Origin: Rhizophlyctis rosea
Lineage: Eukaryota; Chytridiomycota; Chytridiomycetes; Rhizophlyctidales; Rhizophlyctidaceae
DNA: 64,000 nt
Reading direction: 5' to 3'
Assembly: GCA_027596075.1 (NCBI GenBank)
Contig: JADGJC010000056.1
Location: forward strand, 62,001 to 126,000
Notes under the pieces: generated by a model
Seen by the model: only the letters and a program-made list of their open reading frames with translations
Told to the model about the DNA's origin: nothing
Database searches by the model: none
In this document: positions 11,169 through 22,888 of the stretch, in pieces
Layout of the letters: each line of letters starts with the position of its first letter
How positions within the stretch are numbered: position 1 is the stretch's first letter
Made by a program: the position numbers and the translations under genes

Positions 11169-14100
11169 CTACTTCTTCCTCCCCAAACTAAACCAACCCC
11201 CCTTCTTCCCACCACCCCTCTCCTCCTCCACCGCAGGCACATACCCCTTCTGCACCCTCAAAACCTTGAACCCATCCTCGTCCTCCTGACTAGGCCTCGG
11301 CGCCGCAACCGCAACCGTCACACCCGCCATCCCACCAGCAGCATGTGCGGCGCGCACACGGTCCCAGTGCGTCGTCTCCTGAACGTAACGCGACGCGGGC
11401 GGCACGTCGTGCGCCATTTGGTGGGAGTCGGTGCGTGGGGATGGGGCGTATGCGGATGTGGGTGGTGGTGGGGATGTGACTTTGGAAGCGGGTTGAGGTG
11501 GTAAAGGGTATGGGTTGGTTAAGGCTGGGCTTGTGCTGGAGCGGGTATATCGGGTGTATCGGTATGTTAATGGTGCAGCGTCAGGAGGGATGACCTGGGC
11601 TTGCTGTGGAGGTAGTTGTGGAAATCGTATAGGTTGTGCGGGTTGTACCGGTTGTGTGGGGTAAACGGGTTGTGTTGATTGTACGGGTTGCATGGCTGGA
11701 ATAGGCTTTGTGAACTGAACGGGTTGCGCGGATTGTACAGGTGCTATCGGTTGTACAGGTTGAATAGGTTCTGGGACGAATGTTACTGGAGATATGGTCG
11801 GCGAGGAAGCGGGAGACGGCGACGTCGGCGACGACGCGACCATGGAATTCCTGTTTCGCGCCAGCGCTGCCGATATCCTGTTCAGCAAATCCTGAGTGTC
11901 GCTGGGTGTCCTAGGTGCTGCTTCAGTAGACGAGGCAACAGACATGGACCTTTCACTTGCAGCCTTTGGTGACTGCGGAGTTTGCGGAGATTGGGGAATG
12001 GGATATGCGAATAGCTGGGGAGATGTGAATTGGGAAGGGGACGTGGGAGTCTTCGGTGAATCAACGGGATTCGTCGGTGGAACTCTGACCGGGGACGTTG
12101 GTGATATGGGTGACGAATGTGTCGGGTTTGGTGGGTTAGCCGCAGCTACGGCATCAGGCAGAGAATCTAGTCTCAATGGAGACAGCGGGGCAGGAGAGTT
12201 CTCCGCAATCTGTGTAGATTGGTGCGCGTTGAGGACAGGCGATGGTTGCTGCAGTGAAGCAGAACGAGGAGCGACCTCGGATCCGTTGGGATTCGGATCT
12301 GCCATCCCGGTTGAAGCTGGAGGTGATGAAGCGGGAAGGGGGGATTGAACTTCGGCATGCGGCGTAGCTTCCGAAGCACCAATGTTTGATTGAACAGAGG
12401 GAGGAATCGGTGGAGTTGACCAGTTAGTAGGTGTGACTGCTGTCACGGTGGTGGGGTGCGGGCCACTGCTGGAGGAGACATCTTTGATGGACGACTTATC
12501 GGACACACTGGAAGGATCAGACGTCATCGAAACGGATGATCCTCGAGGTCGCTCAGGGAAGGGGCTAATGGGTCGCTCAGGGAATGGGCTGATGGGTGGA
12601 GCCCTGTCCAATGTCGAAACGGATTGAGCAAAGTCCGGGAGTGGTGGTACGGGAGGGACATTCGGAGGCAGGTCCGCGGGTGTTCCGAACGTTGAAGACA
12701 GGGAGGAGGTTGATGAGTTCTTCAATCGCGCGAGATTGATAGGTGAGATGCCGAGCGCTTTTTGTTGATTTGGAGAGTAACCAATGATTAGGCCCTGCGC
12801 GTGGCGTGATGCGGAGCGTTGGGGTATGGCCCATGATGATGGATCGGTGGGTGTGGTAGGCGGGCCTATATGTGACACGTCGGATCTAGAGGGCGACGGT
12901 TGAAGTGCTCGTGGTGGAGAGCTCCGTTCAGGTGAGACCCGCGGCACATGGCTCGGCATGTTAACGCCTTTCCCTCCAAACTGTGGATCTGCATCTCCCC
13001 TTTCCTCACTTCCATGTTTTCCACCAAATGCGCCCACCGCCCGGTTCAAGAGTACTACCCGTCGCACTTTGCTTTTGGCACGCCGAACCTTCGACTGCAA
13101 CCTAAGTGCTAATGGTCGCTTAGGTGTAGATATAGATGGGATATAGTCCTCCTCTTCCTCCTTTTGTTCGACCGGCTGATTGGTCCACGTATCCGAAGAT
13201 TCCGTGACGGTGGTAGCTAATGTATTCATGTTTGAATTAGTTTCACTTTCCTCCATATCGACCCACGAGTCTCCGTCACTATCTGATCCCTTCCTGGCCG
13301 GCGCATTCCGTACCCTCAAATCCCCTCGTTCCGCCCATGTCACGACCCGCCCAAACGTTCCCGGCTGAAGAGACATAACAGTTCCTACAGTAATAGTACG
13401 GTCGGCAGTGGTCTTGACTGTGTTTCCCGAGGTGAGGGCTGTTGATTCATCAAACGCTACATGCCCACTATTGCTTCCATGCGGAAGGATGCCCGAGTCT
13501 CCAAATTCGTCTAACGAGTCAGTGCGTTCAGGAACAGCTACCACATCACCACTTTGTCGTCGTTTTGGCGATGGACGGAGAGCTAGCCCGAGTTTGAATG
13601 GGAGCGGTCGAGATGATTGATTGGCACTGCTTGAGACGTTTTTCGCCGAGCGTTGCGTGGTCCGCCTTCGCGCAGCAGGCGCTTGCGGCGTCACCAATCC
13701 TTTCGCCGCACGAACAGGAATGAGCACTTTACGCACATGACTTTGGAGGCGCGCAGCAACCTTTTTCTTCGGCATCGGGATTGGCATGTGATTACCGGAC
13801 ATTGGACGAGGTAGTTTTGAAGATGGTTCATCAGAACTTCCGTAGATAGATTTGGGTTCAGCCGTGAGTTGCGGGGATGGTTTGGGCGCCATGAAGTAGG
13901 TCAACGAAGTGACCCCACGTGAAGTGCCTGAGGTTGGTGCCGGTTGCGGATGCATGTTTATGGTCTCATCCATGGAATCGATGCGTGGTGGTATGTGGTC
14001 GTCATTGCCTTCGCTGCCGCTGTCTTCCCAGCCATCGTCCGCTTCCTGTTCTACTTCGCTCTCAACAAGGAAGATTGCTGTGGAGGTCTGCGGCAACGGA

Positions 14101-14576
14101 GGCTTTGCAATAGAGTGGAAGCTAAGACTGCAACAAGGGCCGACGACGGGGAGAGTCAGAGAATGGTCGCCGACGGTGTGGTCCTGGTCTCACCATACCT
14201 CAAGTCCAAATTGCCTGACCCCAACTGCGAGAAACTCGGCAGCCTTTCTGGGTGGCCAATTTCACCCGGGTTGTGCGTCCTCTGCATCTCGACGACACGC
14301 GCACCCTGCATAAACACGGCTACTGACGAGGATACTTTGACAGATGTTCTGCTGTTCTGCAACGTCGTTGGCTGACAAGGGATGCAACGGTTTCCGAATA
14401 TGACGAAAGACAGAGGGCACGTTGAGCGGAGCTGGAGACCAGAACGAGGTCCGTGTAACTTGATGCGTGTTTGTGCAGTTGTCAAGTTGTGCGCTCCACC
14501 ACCGACCAGCCAGCCACATCTCCCAAATAAACAAACAAAAGGGGACTGCTGGGGCAACCAATGCTCCAAAGACCAT
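11169..14576 (-). CDS. Large Ser/Pro-rich disordered protein with hydrophobic N-terminus
   Basis: Not recognised. The 2.9-kb 3' frame has no ATG at its head (it opens with TTG), so upstream exons are required. A phase-consistent model is 14576-14460, 14371-14199, 14121-11169: 1080 aa. The start lies in a good context (AAAAATGGTC) and gives a hydrophobic stretch, MVFGALVAPAVPFCLFIWEMW, that could be a signal anchor. The rest is low complexity: acidic patches near the start, many SP/TP sites, tandem IQPVQP/AQPVQ-type repeats in the last third (around 11620-11770) and a basic GGGKKGGWFSLGRKK tail. The first splice donor (GTTACA) is weak. Could be a membrane-anchored scaffold or regulator; no enzyme domain is visible. 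Confidence 0.6.
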
Positions 14577-14730
14577 TTTTGATGCCCCTTCACGATGCTA
14601 GGTACATATTCTGAAATGTCAAATGCCGGAAGAAGCTGCCACAAGTGGTAGATATCGAGCAGAAGCGAATAAGGAGCGATCGGTTTGTTCTTTGCCGTGT
14701 CATGTTTAAACTCCCCGAACATGTCACCGA

Positions 14731-14802
14731 GCAACGATAGTGTAGTGGTTAACATGCTTGCCTTCCAAGCAAGCGGCCCGGGTTCGAATCCCGGTCGTTG
14801 CA
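14731..14802 (+). tRNA. tRNA-Gly (anticodon TCC)
   Basis: A 72-nt cloverleaf without intron. Acceptor GCAACGA pairs with TCGTTGC, with A as discriminator. Box A is TAGTGTAGTGG, and the T arm is GGGTTCGAATCCC. The anticodon stem CTTGC/GCAAG encloses loop CTTCCAA, giving TCC at 14764-14766. A short T-containing stretch follows. No CCA is encoded, as in eukaryotes. It lies 155 bp upstream of the minus-strand start at 14576. Confidence 0.96.
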
Positions 14803-15362
14803 TCCTTTTGCTCCTTCTGATGCCAACTAACATTGGGATATCAGCACTGAACGAAATTTTACACTTGCAGGTGATGTTTATAGGACTCAACTGTGTTGAA
14901 TGTTTGAGGAAGCTTGCAAGCATGAAGGTGGTGATTTTGGAATCTGGTGAAGCCGTTCAACGCGTGATTCGTGTCACTGTTCCGAGAACTTGGATGCAGG
15001 CAACGTCTGGCGGGAATGCCAGTCCCAACTGTCCCATCATCGAAACCCCATGCCAATGTTTGCACCAATCTTCACCACATCCTGAACGTTACAATCTTTA
15101 TAACAGCCTGAACAGCATGGCTGTGGCCACAGGGCCACAAGCATATTGCTCGTGAATTTGGAGCTGCTGTGACTTGAATTTGTGGAGGATCAGTGAGGAT
15201 CCGTGTGTCGGAGCCTGGAGGTCGGTTGAGCCACAACTGCGGGTGGCTCAGGAGTTCCTATTTATATGTCGACACTCCCCGAAACCCCCCGCCTATTTCC
15301 TCCCACCATAAATCCTCCAAACATCTTATTTTTTCATCTCGTAAACCTTGCCAACTCTCGCC
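14803..15362. other. Interval between tRNA-Gly and the vWA-Hint gene
   Basis: Only short, unconserved open frames. The last 110 bases form the promoter and leader of the vWA-Hint gene, with an AT-rich TATTTATA element. Confidence 0.45.
15259..15266 (+). promoter_or_regulatory. TATA-like element of the vWA-Hint gene
   Basis: TATTTATA lies 97-104 bp upstream of the ATG at 15363 in otherwise GC-balanced sequence, followed by a pyrimidine-rich leader. Spacing is compatible with a transcription start about 30 bp downstream. Sequence match only. Confidence 0.4.
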
Positions 15363-17578
15363 ATGACCCAGGACGAAACATTCGTGATCGTAAATGTTGA
15401 CGGCTCTTCCCCTCCTACGTACGAAGAAACGCAACAACAGCACAGCAATGTTCCCATCGATATAACGGTCATTGCTTCTGAAGAGCCTTTCCCAAACTCC
15501 GATGCCCACCTCGTTCTCATCAAAGTCCAGCCACCTGCTGGTCTCAAACGCACCCCGGTCGATGTATGCTGTGTCATCGACGTGTCGGGTTCCATGGCAT
15601 CGGAAGCGACAATGACAACAGAGACGGGTGATAAGGAATCTGATGGCCTCACTATCCTTGATGTGGTCAAGCACTCTGTCAGAACCATCATCAACAATTT
15701 GACCGACACGGACCGCCTGGCTCTCGTTGCCTTCTCCGGCAATGCGACAACGGTCCTGAAGTTGACTGTCATGAACGCGGAAGGGCGGCAACAAGCAGAG
15801 GCGGAGTTGGAAAAGATGGTTCCTTTGGATTGCACAAACCTTTGGGGAGGGCTGGAGATGGGGCTGGATGTATTGAAGGCAGAACAGGCGAACCCTACAG
15901 CTCCATGCGGTAGAATGGCTTCGGTGTTGCTCTTTACGGACGGGATCCCTAACGTAGAGCCTCCGCGTGGACACATCCCCATGCTTCAGCAGTACAAAGA
16001 TCAGAATAACAATGTCCTTCCCGGTATCATCAACACCTTCGGGTTTGGATACTCCCTGAAGAGCGCCCTGCTGAATGAGTTGGCAGTGGAGGGGAACGGG
16101 GCATATTCCTTCATTCCTGACGGATCCTTTGTGGGGACCACCTTCATCAATGCCACCGCCAATTTGCTGTCAACTGTTGCCACCAAGGCTAAGTTGCAAG
16201 TTGAAATGAAGAACGGAGCCAAGATTCTGAGTGAGAACAGGTGAGGCTGCTGTGTCCGTCATAACTCAAATCGCAACGCTCTTACCGGATACCTTGCAGC
16301 GACACAAACGGCCCCTTCCAAATCCCTGGAGGTCACCCCTGCCAATCCTCAAACTGGGGCCTAACCGTCGACCTCTGCAACCTCCAATACGGCCAATCAA
16401 AAGACATCATCCTCCGCATGACCAACCTCCCCCCAAAAGGCGGAGCATCCTCCTACCTATCCGCTAACCTCACCTTCCAAACCTGCCAAGACTCCAACGA
16501 AAACCAATCCCGCGTCGGAGCCTTAGGAATTCACTGCACCTCCGACTTACTCCAACTTCAATCCAACCTCCACCGCCTCGAATTCGTCGACGCCATCCAT
16601 TCCGCAATGAAAGTCATGAACGAGGGCAACAGGGATGAAGCTCTAGGTCACATCCAAACCCTCATCGAACGTATCCGCTCATCCCCCACCACCTCGACAC
16701 CCGCTACATCCGCCCTCCTCCAAGACCTAACCGGCCAAGTCACCGAAGCCTTCATCCAAAAATACTACAACAGATGGGGCAAGCATTACCTCCCCTCCCT
16801 CTCCCGCGCTCACCAGCTGCAGATCTGTAACAACTTCAAGGACCCGGGCGTCCAAGTGTATGGAGGACAGCTGTTCAAGGAGTTACAAGGAACGATTGAG
16901 AAAGTGTTTTTGGGACTGCCGCCTCCGAAACCGAGTAATAGGCGGAGGACGAGGGCTGGAAGTTTGTCGGCGCCGTCTCAGCCTGTTAATATGGCAAGAT
17001 ACTATAATAGTTCCAACCCTTGCTTTGCGGGATGGTGTTCGGTGCGGATGGAAGGTGGAATGACGAAGAGGGTGGATGAGGTGAAGAAGGGGGATAGGTT
17101 GGAAGGCGGTGGGGAGGTGGTGTGCGTTTTGGTGACGAAATGTGTCGGTGGACGGGCGGCGATGGTTTCGTTGGGTGGTGCGGACAACGGGTTGCTCATC
17201 ACACCCTGGCATCCGGTAAAATGGGGTGATGACAGTGCATGGACATTCCCGGCAGATATTGCTGATGCGGAGGAAGTGGAGATTGATGCGGTCTACTCCT
17301 TCCTATTGTCTGAGGGGCACACCATGGTTGTTGGGGGCATTCCGTGCGTGACGCTTGCCCATGGATTTGTGGATAACGAAGTGGTTCGCCACGCGTACTT
17401 TGGGACTACTAACGTGGTTGGCGATCTTATGCGGATGACGGGTTGGGACGATGGAAGGGTCCTCTCCCTTGGTGTGGTACGCGGCGCTGACGGGTTGGTT
17501 TGTGGGTTGAGGCAGGCAGTTGGTCGGCGGATATGCTTGGAAGATGTGCCTGTGGGGGAAATTGTGGCAGTGTGCTGA
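15363..17578 (+). CDS. vWA-Hint (Vint) domain protein
   Basis: Exons 15363-16240 and 16300-17578; 718 aa. An N-terminal von Willebrand A domain carries an intact MIDAS: CCVIDVSGSMAS, then a Thr in the following loop region and LLFTDGIPN. A middle segment of about 200 aa corresponds to the Vwaint-type linker. The C-terminal 180 aa form a Hint (hedgehog/intein-like) fold: the start motif NPCFAGWCSVRM, the block-B-like TPWHPVKW, and the GIPCVTLAHG end. This vWA-Vwaint-Vint architecture is known in eukaryotes, but its role is poorly defined. Autoprocessing is suggested by the Cys after Pro-Cys and the HPV His; a C-terminal extension after LAHG (about 75 aa) resembles an adduct-binding tail. There is no signal peptide, so a cytosolic protein is likely. 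An ATG upstream at this frame is absent; 15363 is the first. Confidence 0.88.
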
Positions 17579-19822
17579 GACACGATCGCTTCAGTGATCG
17601 CAGGTGGTGGTAATTAGGGAAGGTTCATGTTATCATGTAAATAATGTTAAAGTGGCAAGTTGTATGATGAAGAAATTGGAGATAACTACAACGCGCCACA
17701 GCATCGTTACGAAGGGGAGGTGCATGGGCATCCCTCGCACCATGACAATGCACTCCAGACCAACAGGCTGTCTCTCTCCATCAAACGGCCTGAAGGCAGG
17801 CACGCTCTTCTTCCCCACATGCGCTTCAGACACGTTCAGTCAGCTCAGTTGATTCTTCGTGGAGTTTTCGGAAAGAGATGACGGGCCTCTGCCAGGAGTG
17901 TTTGGCGGAAGGGTGGGACCTTCTGCGCAACTCTCAGAGTCTGCTTGCAACTCCCAACTCCTGCACCAGAAACTACGCATGCACATGGGTGTGAGACAAA
18001 AGACTTTCTGTTGCAGTCGACAGATATGGTACATAAAGTTTTAAAATACAAAAATATTCAAATACACATGTAATGGAATGCACCGTCGAGTTATCTGAAT
18101 TTGATGGCATAGGTGGGAAGAAACTCCAATGGTCAATATATCATAACAAGGAATGAACACTACCACAAATCGATTACTTGACCTTGACATTTTCCCGCTC
18201 TCTCTTCGACCTCACACCAACAACAAAACAGCACCATTAGTCCCTGGCTCCACGTCTACGGCGACGATCTCAAGGTACATGGGAATCCTCACGGAACAGG
18301 TACCCAACTCCCACAGCAAGGATCCAATCCATTCCCTTTGATGCCGCCGCAGCATAGGTCCACAAAAAGTAGAATCCTATAAGCACTGTGGGTGGTGCTG
18401 TCCTGAGTTGGGTGAGGTATTCGCCGAAGGAAAAGTGCTTGGTTTCTGGTTGTGATAGTGCCACGAAGATAAAGGTCAGTCCCGCTCATGAGAATGCGAA
18501 GGATGAATGAAACCGAATACTTGACCTGAAAGACTTCTTCCATTCATCGATAACCCAACCGCTCCTACATCCCACAGTACAAGGTACTGCTGAACATCTC
18601 CTTTGGTCCCGGCTCCACGTCTGCGGTGTTCAGCCGACGATGGCACGACGGTTGATTTACCCTTCACCAACCGTCCACCCAACGCCTGTAGAACTGCCGC
18701 AGCGTAGCATTCGGAAAAACCGAAACGCTACAAGCACTTTGGAGGAAATGTTCAGGGAGGAAGGGCGGTTTCTTGTATGGGCGTTTTGTGACCGAAAGCT
18801 GAAAGGAAAGTTTAGTGGTGCGCCGTTGGAGCTGCTCGAAGGGACATACTAACCATAGATTGGACCATGTAGCAGATGTTACCGGCTTTCACGGATACCC
18901 GGGAAGGGTAGCGACGGATTCCACGCCATGTATTCCTCGCCCGATTGCTCGAGTCCGCCGACGTTGTCTCGTGAAGGGCATGGTTCGGGACAGTCCTTGG
19001 TCGTACTGCAATTAAAAGGATGAGTCGTCTGAGACACAATACTGAGAATCACAGTCGTAGGTTGCTCACCTTGCTATCCAGTCAATATCCGCGGTTGCAG
19101 TCCGTCGTCTCTTTCAGCAATTGGACCTCGCGCACAAGGCTGCGGCGCATTTCCTTGATATCAAGCACCTCTGCGAGAACGCACGCGAACCCACAGAAGG
19201 CTGCCACCGGGACCCGCACAGCCAAAAGACCACGAGGGTGAGGCCCGCACGCTGAAAGATCAGGACTGGTGAAAAAGAAAATGAGCGAACTGCTCGGCTC
19301 CCACAAAGATAAAGGCGTGGAGCGGGGCAATCAGCGCCGATCAACTCAGCTGATGTGGCTGGGGCCAGGACCTAGTGTCGCGAGGGTCCCACCGCAAGGT
19401 CTATCAGATGACAATATGAAAATTTATCACCAAAACAGCGACATTGAACTCGACGGGCAGCATCATGAAGCCAACACTCTCTTGCAATTGACATTCATGT
19501 CATATAACATCTATCGCAACATCATTGTCGTCCCCAGCATACCCGCAGCTCATCGCGTTTGCACATGGCAACTTTCAATCTTCAAATGCATCTCACAAAC
19601 AAAGGCCACACAACACCCCAATATTGCAAGATGAGAATGCTATGCAATTATATTTACACTAGTGTTGATAAACACACCGACAGCCACTGCATTTGTTCGA
19701 GCAGAGACCATTGAAAGGAGTTATTCACATGAGCAAGGGAATCAAAGGGCAGAACAGTTTGTGGTAGTGGCCTTGCGCACCACTTCTGGTTCGCCTCCGG
19801 ATGCACCGGGAACGGACCTCAG
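17579..19822. other. Unresolved 2.2-kb interval with duplicated segments
   Basis: No confident gene. The minus strand contains several exon-like islands bounded by plausible splice sites, for example 19340-19082 and 19000-18880, and a hydrophobic frame around 18464-18300 (TAPPTVLIGFYFLWTYAAAA). I could not link them into one consistent model. Two segments, about 18235-18400 and 18605-18745, share ordered blocks (GGCTCCACGTCT, CCGCAGC(A/G)TAG, A(T/C)AAGCACT), so part of the interval is duplicated. In the second copy, the frame equal to the hydrophobic one carries a stop. A decayed or rapidly evolving membrane-protein gene family is the best guess. Confidence 0.35.
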
Positions 19823-21513
19823 CTACCGAAACGTCTCCGGCATCGGAGAGGAGTTGTCTTGGTAGTGCAATCGGGCGCGTTTGCAAACCCCTCCGTTCGA
19901 TGTACCGCACAACGGGTCCGGCGCACTGTCGTCGCACGTGATGAGGCCCGTTTTCATTGTCGTAGACGGGGTTTGCGTTGAAGGAATGTCAGCTGCTGAC
20001 GGGGGGTCTCTTTTCCTCTTGACACCTGATTGGTTGATTGTGACTGCTCCTGCGCCGGGGTACATCAGAGCAGCATTGCGGTGCCTGATGTTGCAATACA
20101 GACTGAGCACTCCTGAGAGCAAAATAGTAGACATCTCTACTCCAAACCTGGCCTGTTCATCACCATCTTCCGGCTTCGAAGGGTTGCACGACGTTTGCTT
20201 CTGGTCTTGCTATATTACAAGGCAATGAACGTCATAAAGTCAACATGGCAGACATGGACCTTTCGAGTTACATACCGTTTGTTTCACCACTGTCCAGTCA
20301 AAGACGTAATCGTACTGGTAGCCTTTCTTCACGAACAGTTTCTGGAAGAGATCCCGGAGGTAGCGATAGTCGGGTTTGTGGTCGAAACGTTGTTTCCGAC
20401 AATATCTCAGGTACGTGACGAATTCGTCTGGGAAGCCCCTTGAATTATAATGTCAATTTCGCGCGGACTGCAGAGTAGCAGGGCATCCATAATTACCGGC
20501 AGAGAACGTCCGGCGACGTCGTCTCTTTCATTTCCCGAACCTTGTCGCGCTTGTGAGTCTTGTTTCTCGTCTTCAGACCTTGCCAAGGAAGCGATCCCCG
20601 ACAGAAGTACATCAGCATGTGGCCGAGGACCTCGAGATCGTCACGGCGGGATTGTTCTATTGTTTCACAGTTCAGTAAAAAGTGTCACAACCGAATGGAA
20701 GCGTATGCTTACCGATGCCCCTACGCGTGTTGATACTCGCGTACCGATCTGTTCCCACCAACTGTTTGTTTTCTGAGCATGGGATGTGCTTTTTCGTCTG
20801 CGGATTGCGATACAACTTGGCAAGGCCGAAGTCGACAAGCATAACCTGGCTCGCCTTCTTCCCGACTCCCATCATGCAGTTGTCCGGTGAGATGTCGCGG
20901 TGAATGTAGTTCTTTTTGTGAAGGTACTCAATGCGATGAAGCTGGATGCAAAAGTTATACACTGTCTCGTCAACGCGATTGCTGTGAGGCATACCAGTTG
21001 ATCTGCCAGTAGGAGGACCGTTTTCAATGAGAACTTCCGCCCGCAGTAGTTGAACAGATCTTCAAGACTCGGCCCAAGCAGATCCATAACCATGCAATTG
21101 TGTTCGTGTTCTTTTCCGCACCACCGGACGTAGGGTACACCCGCTACCAATAGAGATCAGTATTGATAATCAAGTGGAGTACCGAAGTCTCCTCCACGAG
21201 CTTACCTCCACCAGCCAGAGTTCTGTAAACGGATACCTCGGCTTGCAGTTGGGGCGGCTTCACTTTGGCGGGTTCCGTCTTGATGGCGACTTCTTCCCCA
21301 GTGTTGATGTCGACTCCTGATATGAATAGCAGCGTTGCGGTGAGTATACGTATGTGTAGCACATAATGCTCAGTCCAAACACCAACCGGAGAAGACGGTG
21401 CCAAAGCCTCCCTTTCCAAGCTTCTTTCCGATTTGGTACTTGGCTCCCACTATCTTGCCCGTCAAAGCGTGGGTGGGCCCTTGCGAAGAACTCGTGACGT
21501 TGGGACGATTCAT
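19823..21513 (-). CDS. Casein kinase 1 family protein with altered catalytic loop
   Basis: Ser/Thr kinase of the CK1 group. Exons: 21513-21387, 21316-21206, 21143-20995, 20941-20713, 20656-20497, 20438-20276, 20209-19823; 441 aa. Gly loop GKGGFG (33-38), VAIK Lys55, the CK1 hallmarks GPSLEDLFN and [18 protein letters not shown] at 166-168, and [16 protein letters not shown]. In place of the family's HRDxKPDN, the catalytic loop reads HRDISPDN (143-150): Ser stands where the conserved Lys should be, while Asp145 and Asn150 are kept. The last 129 codons follow the kinase domain: a short basic/Ser-rich tail with KRKR. An internal piece of that exon could itself be an intron in phase. Activity is uncertain because of the loop change. 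Divergent from the ARFRP1 gene, 359 bp away. Confidence 0.92.
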
Positions 21514-21872
21514 CGCGCGATTGGGGGCGTGCGACCACGCGATGTTGTGCGATGCAGTGTGTGGTTTATCAAAGTGCGAGGGATGACGAAGCAAGCTTGT
21601 AATGCCGGTGGGAAAGTGTGTAGTGCGGTGAGACGCAATGTATGTTTCGCAAGAATTGAGCGAGGGTGAGAAAAGAACGAGAGCTGCACGCTGCGGATTG
21701 CAGGGGAATTTCAATCCGAACTGGGCCACCAGTTGGCTCTGGTGGGGCCTGGCAGATGGAGCCGTGGCAGACCCTCGTGGGCCCCAGTACTTCGGGTTTA
21801 TTTCGAGCAGAAGGGGATTTGCTTAAGAAGCTCATCTTGCCTGGTTGAGTAAACAATTCAGTCTGGCGCAAG

Positions 21873-22744
21873 ATGTACACTCTTCTTACGGGCCTGTACA
21901 AGCACTACACACAGAAGGAGGAGTACTATGTCATCATTCTGGGACTCGACAATGCTGGCAAGACGGTAAGGCGACTGCAACGCAGAGCTCGCACCCCCAA
22001 CGGATTGTTAACTCATATCCCGCAGACCCTGCTAGAACGGATAAAGTCCATATATATGGGAGTAGCAGGTCTCCCACCAGAAAAGATTGCCCCAACCGTG
22101 GGGCTGAATAGTATGTTGCTCTCGCAGTTTACCGTGTCTTTTCCGTCACGACGCGTAACTTACTCCCCACCACCCCTCGCTACCAGTCGGTAAAGTCGAT
22201 ATGCCCAACGGTTCTCGAATAAACTTCTGGGACTTGGGAGGCCAACGCGAACTTCATAGTATATGGGAGAAATACTACACGGAATGCCATGCCATAGTCT
22301 TTGTTGTCGACTCTACGGATAGAGAACGAATTGAGGAGGTCAAGGACACTTTTGGTACGGGTGTGGGAGTCTAGCGATTAAACAAACATGCTCGCACGGA
22401 GCTTCTGCACAAACTTATTCCAACATTCAGAAAGAGTGATCACGAACGACATCATTGAAGGAGTACCCGTCTTGATGCTGGCAAACAAGCAGGACGACAT
22501 ATCAGCATTGAAGGTCCATGAAATCAAAGAAATATTCAATCCCATCGCAGTCAAACTTGGAGCCAGAGATAGCAAAGTGTTGTCGGTATCAGCATTGGAG
22601 GGGTAAGTTCTGATATCATCTCATACACACAAGCATGAAGTTTACCCGCCGTATAGGGACGGTGTACGAGATGCCGTTGACTGGTTATGCACACGATTAG
22701 AACGCAACAAAATGCACCGACCGCCAGTGTTCCGAAACAGATAA
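21873..22744 (+). CDS. ARFRP1: ARF-related GTPase (ARFRP1/Arl3p type)
   Basis: Small GTPase of the trans-Golgi that recruits Arl1 and the golgin machinery. Exons: 21873-21965, 22026-22110, 22187-22354, 22431-22602, 22657-22744; 201 aa, as in ARFRP1. It starts with MYTLLTGLYKHYTQKEEYYV, the family's distinct N-terminus that lacks the N-myristoylation Gly of true ARFs. GTP motifs: GLDNAGKT (P loop, interrupted by intron 1 after GKT), PTVG, WDLGGQ, NKQD, and SAL. The HRPP near the C-terminus is also typical. All introns are GT-AG, 54-76 nt. Confidence 0.95.
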
Positions 22745-22888
22745 TGAATTTGCTTGTAGGGTGAAACTAATCTTTGTATACAATGACCCTTTTGTGAGAA
22801 TATGTACATATAGCGTCAAAATGACTAATCCTATTTGTAATCATCTACCTGCTATCTAGTAAGGCACGACCGCACTATTCTAGGTTGC

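Noticed and set aside
13944..14375. 143-codon plus-strand frame with a hydrophobic stretch
   Set aside because: Overlaps three phase-consistent minus-strand exons of the disordered-protein gene; the hydrophobic run is the complement of Glu/Asp-rich codons.
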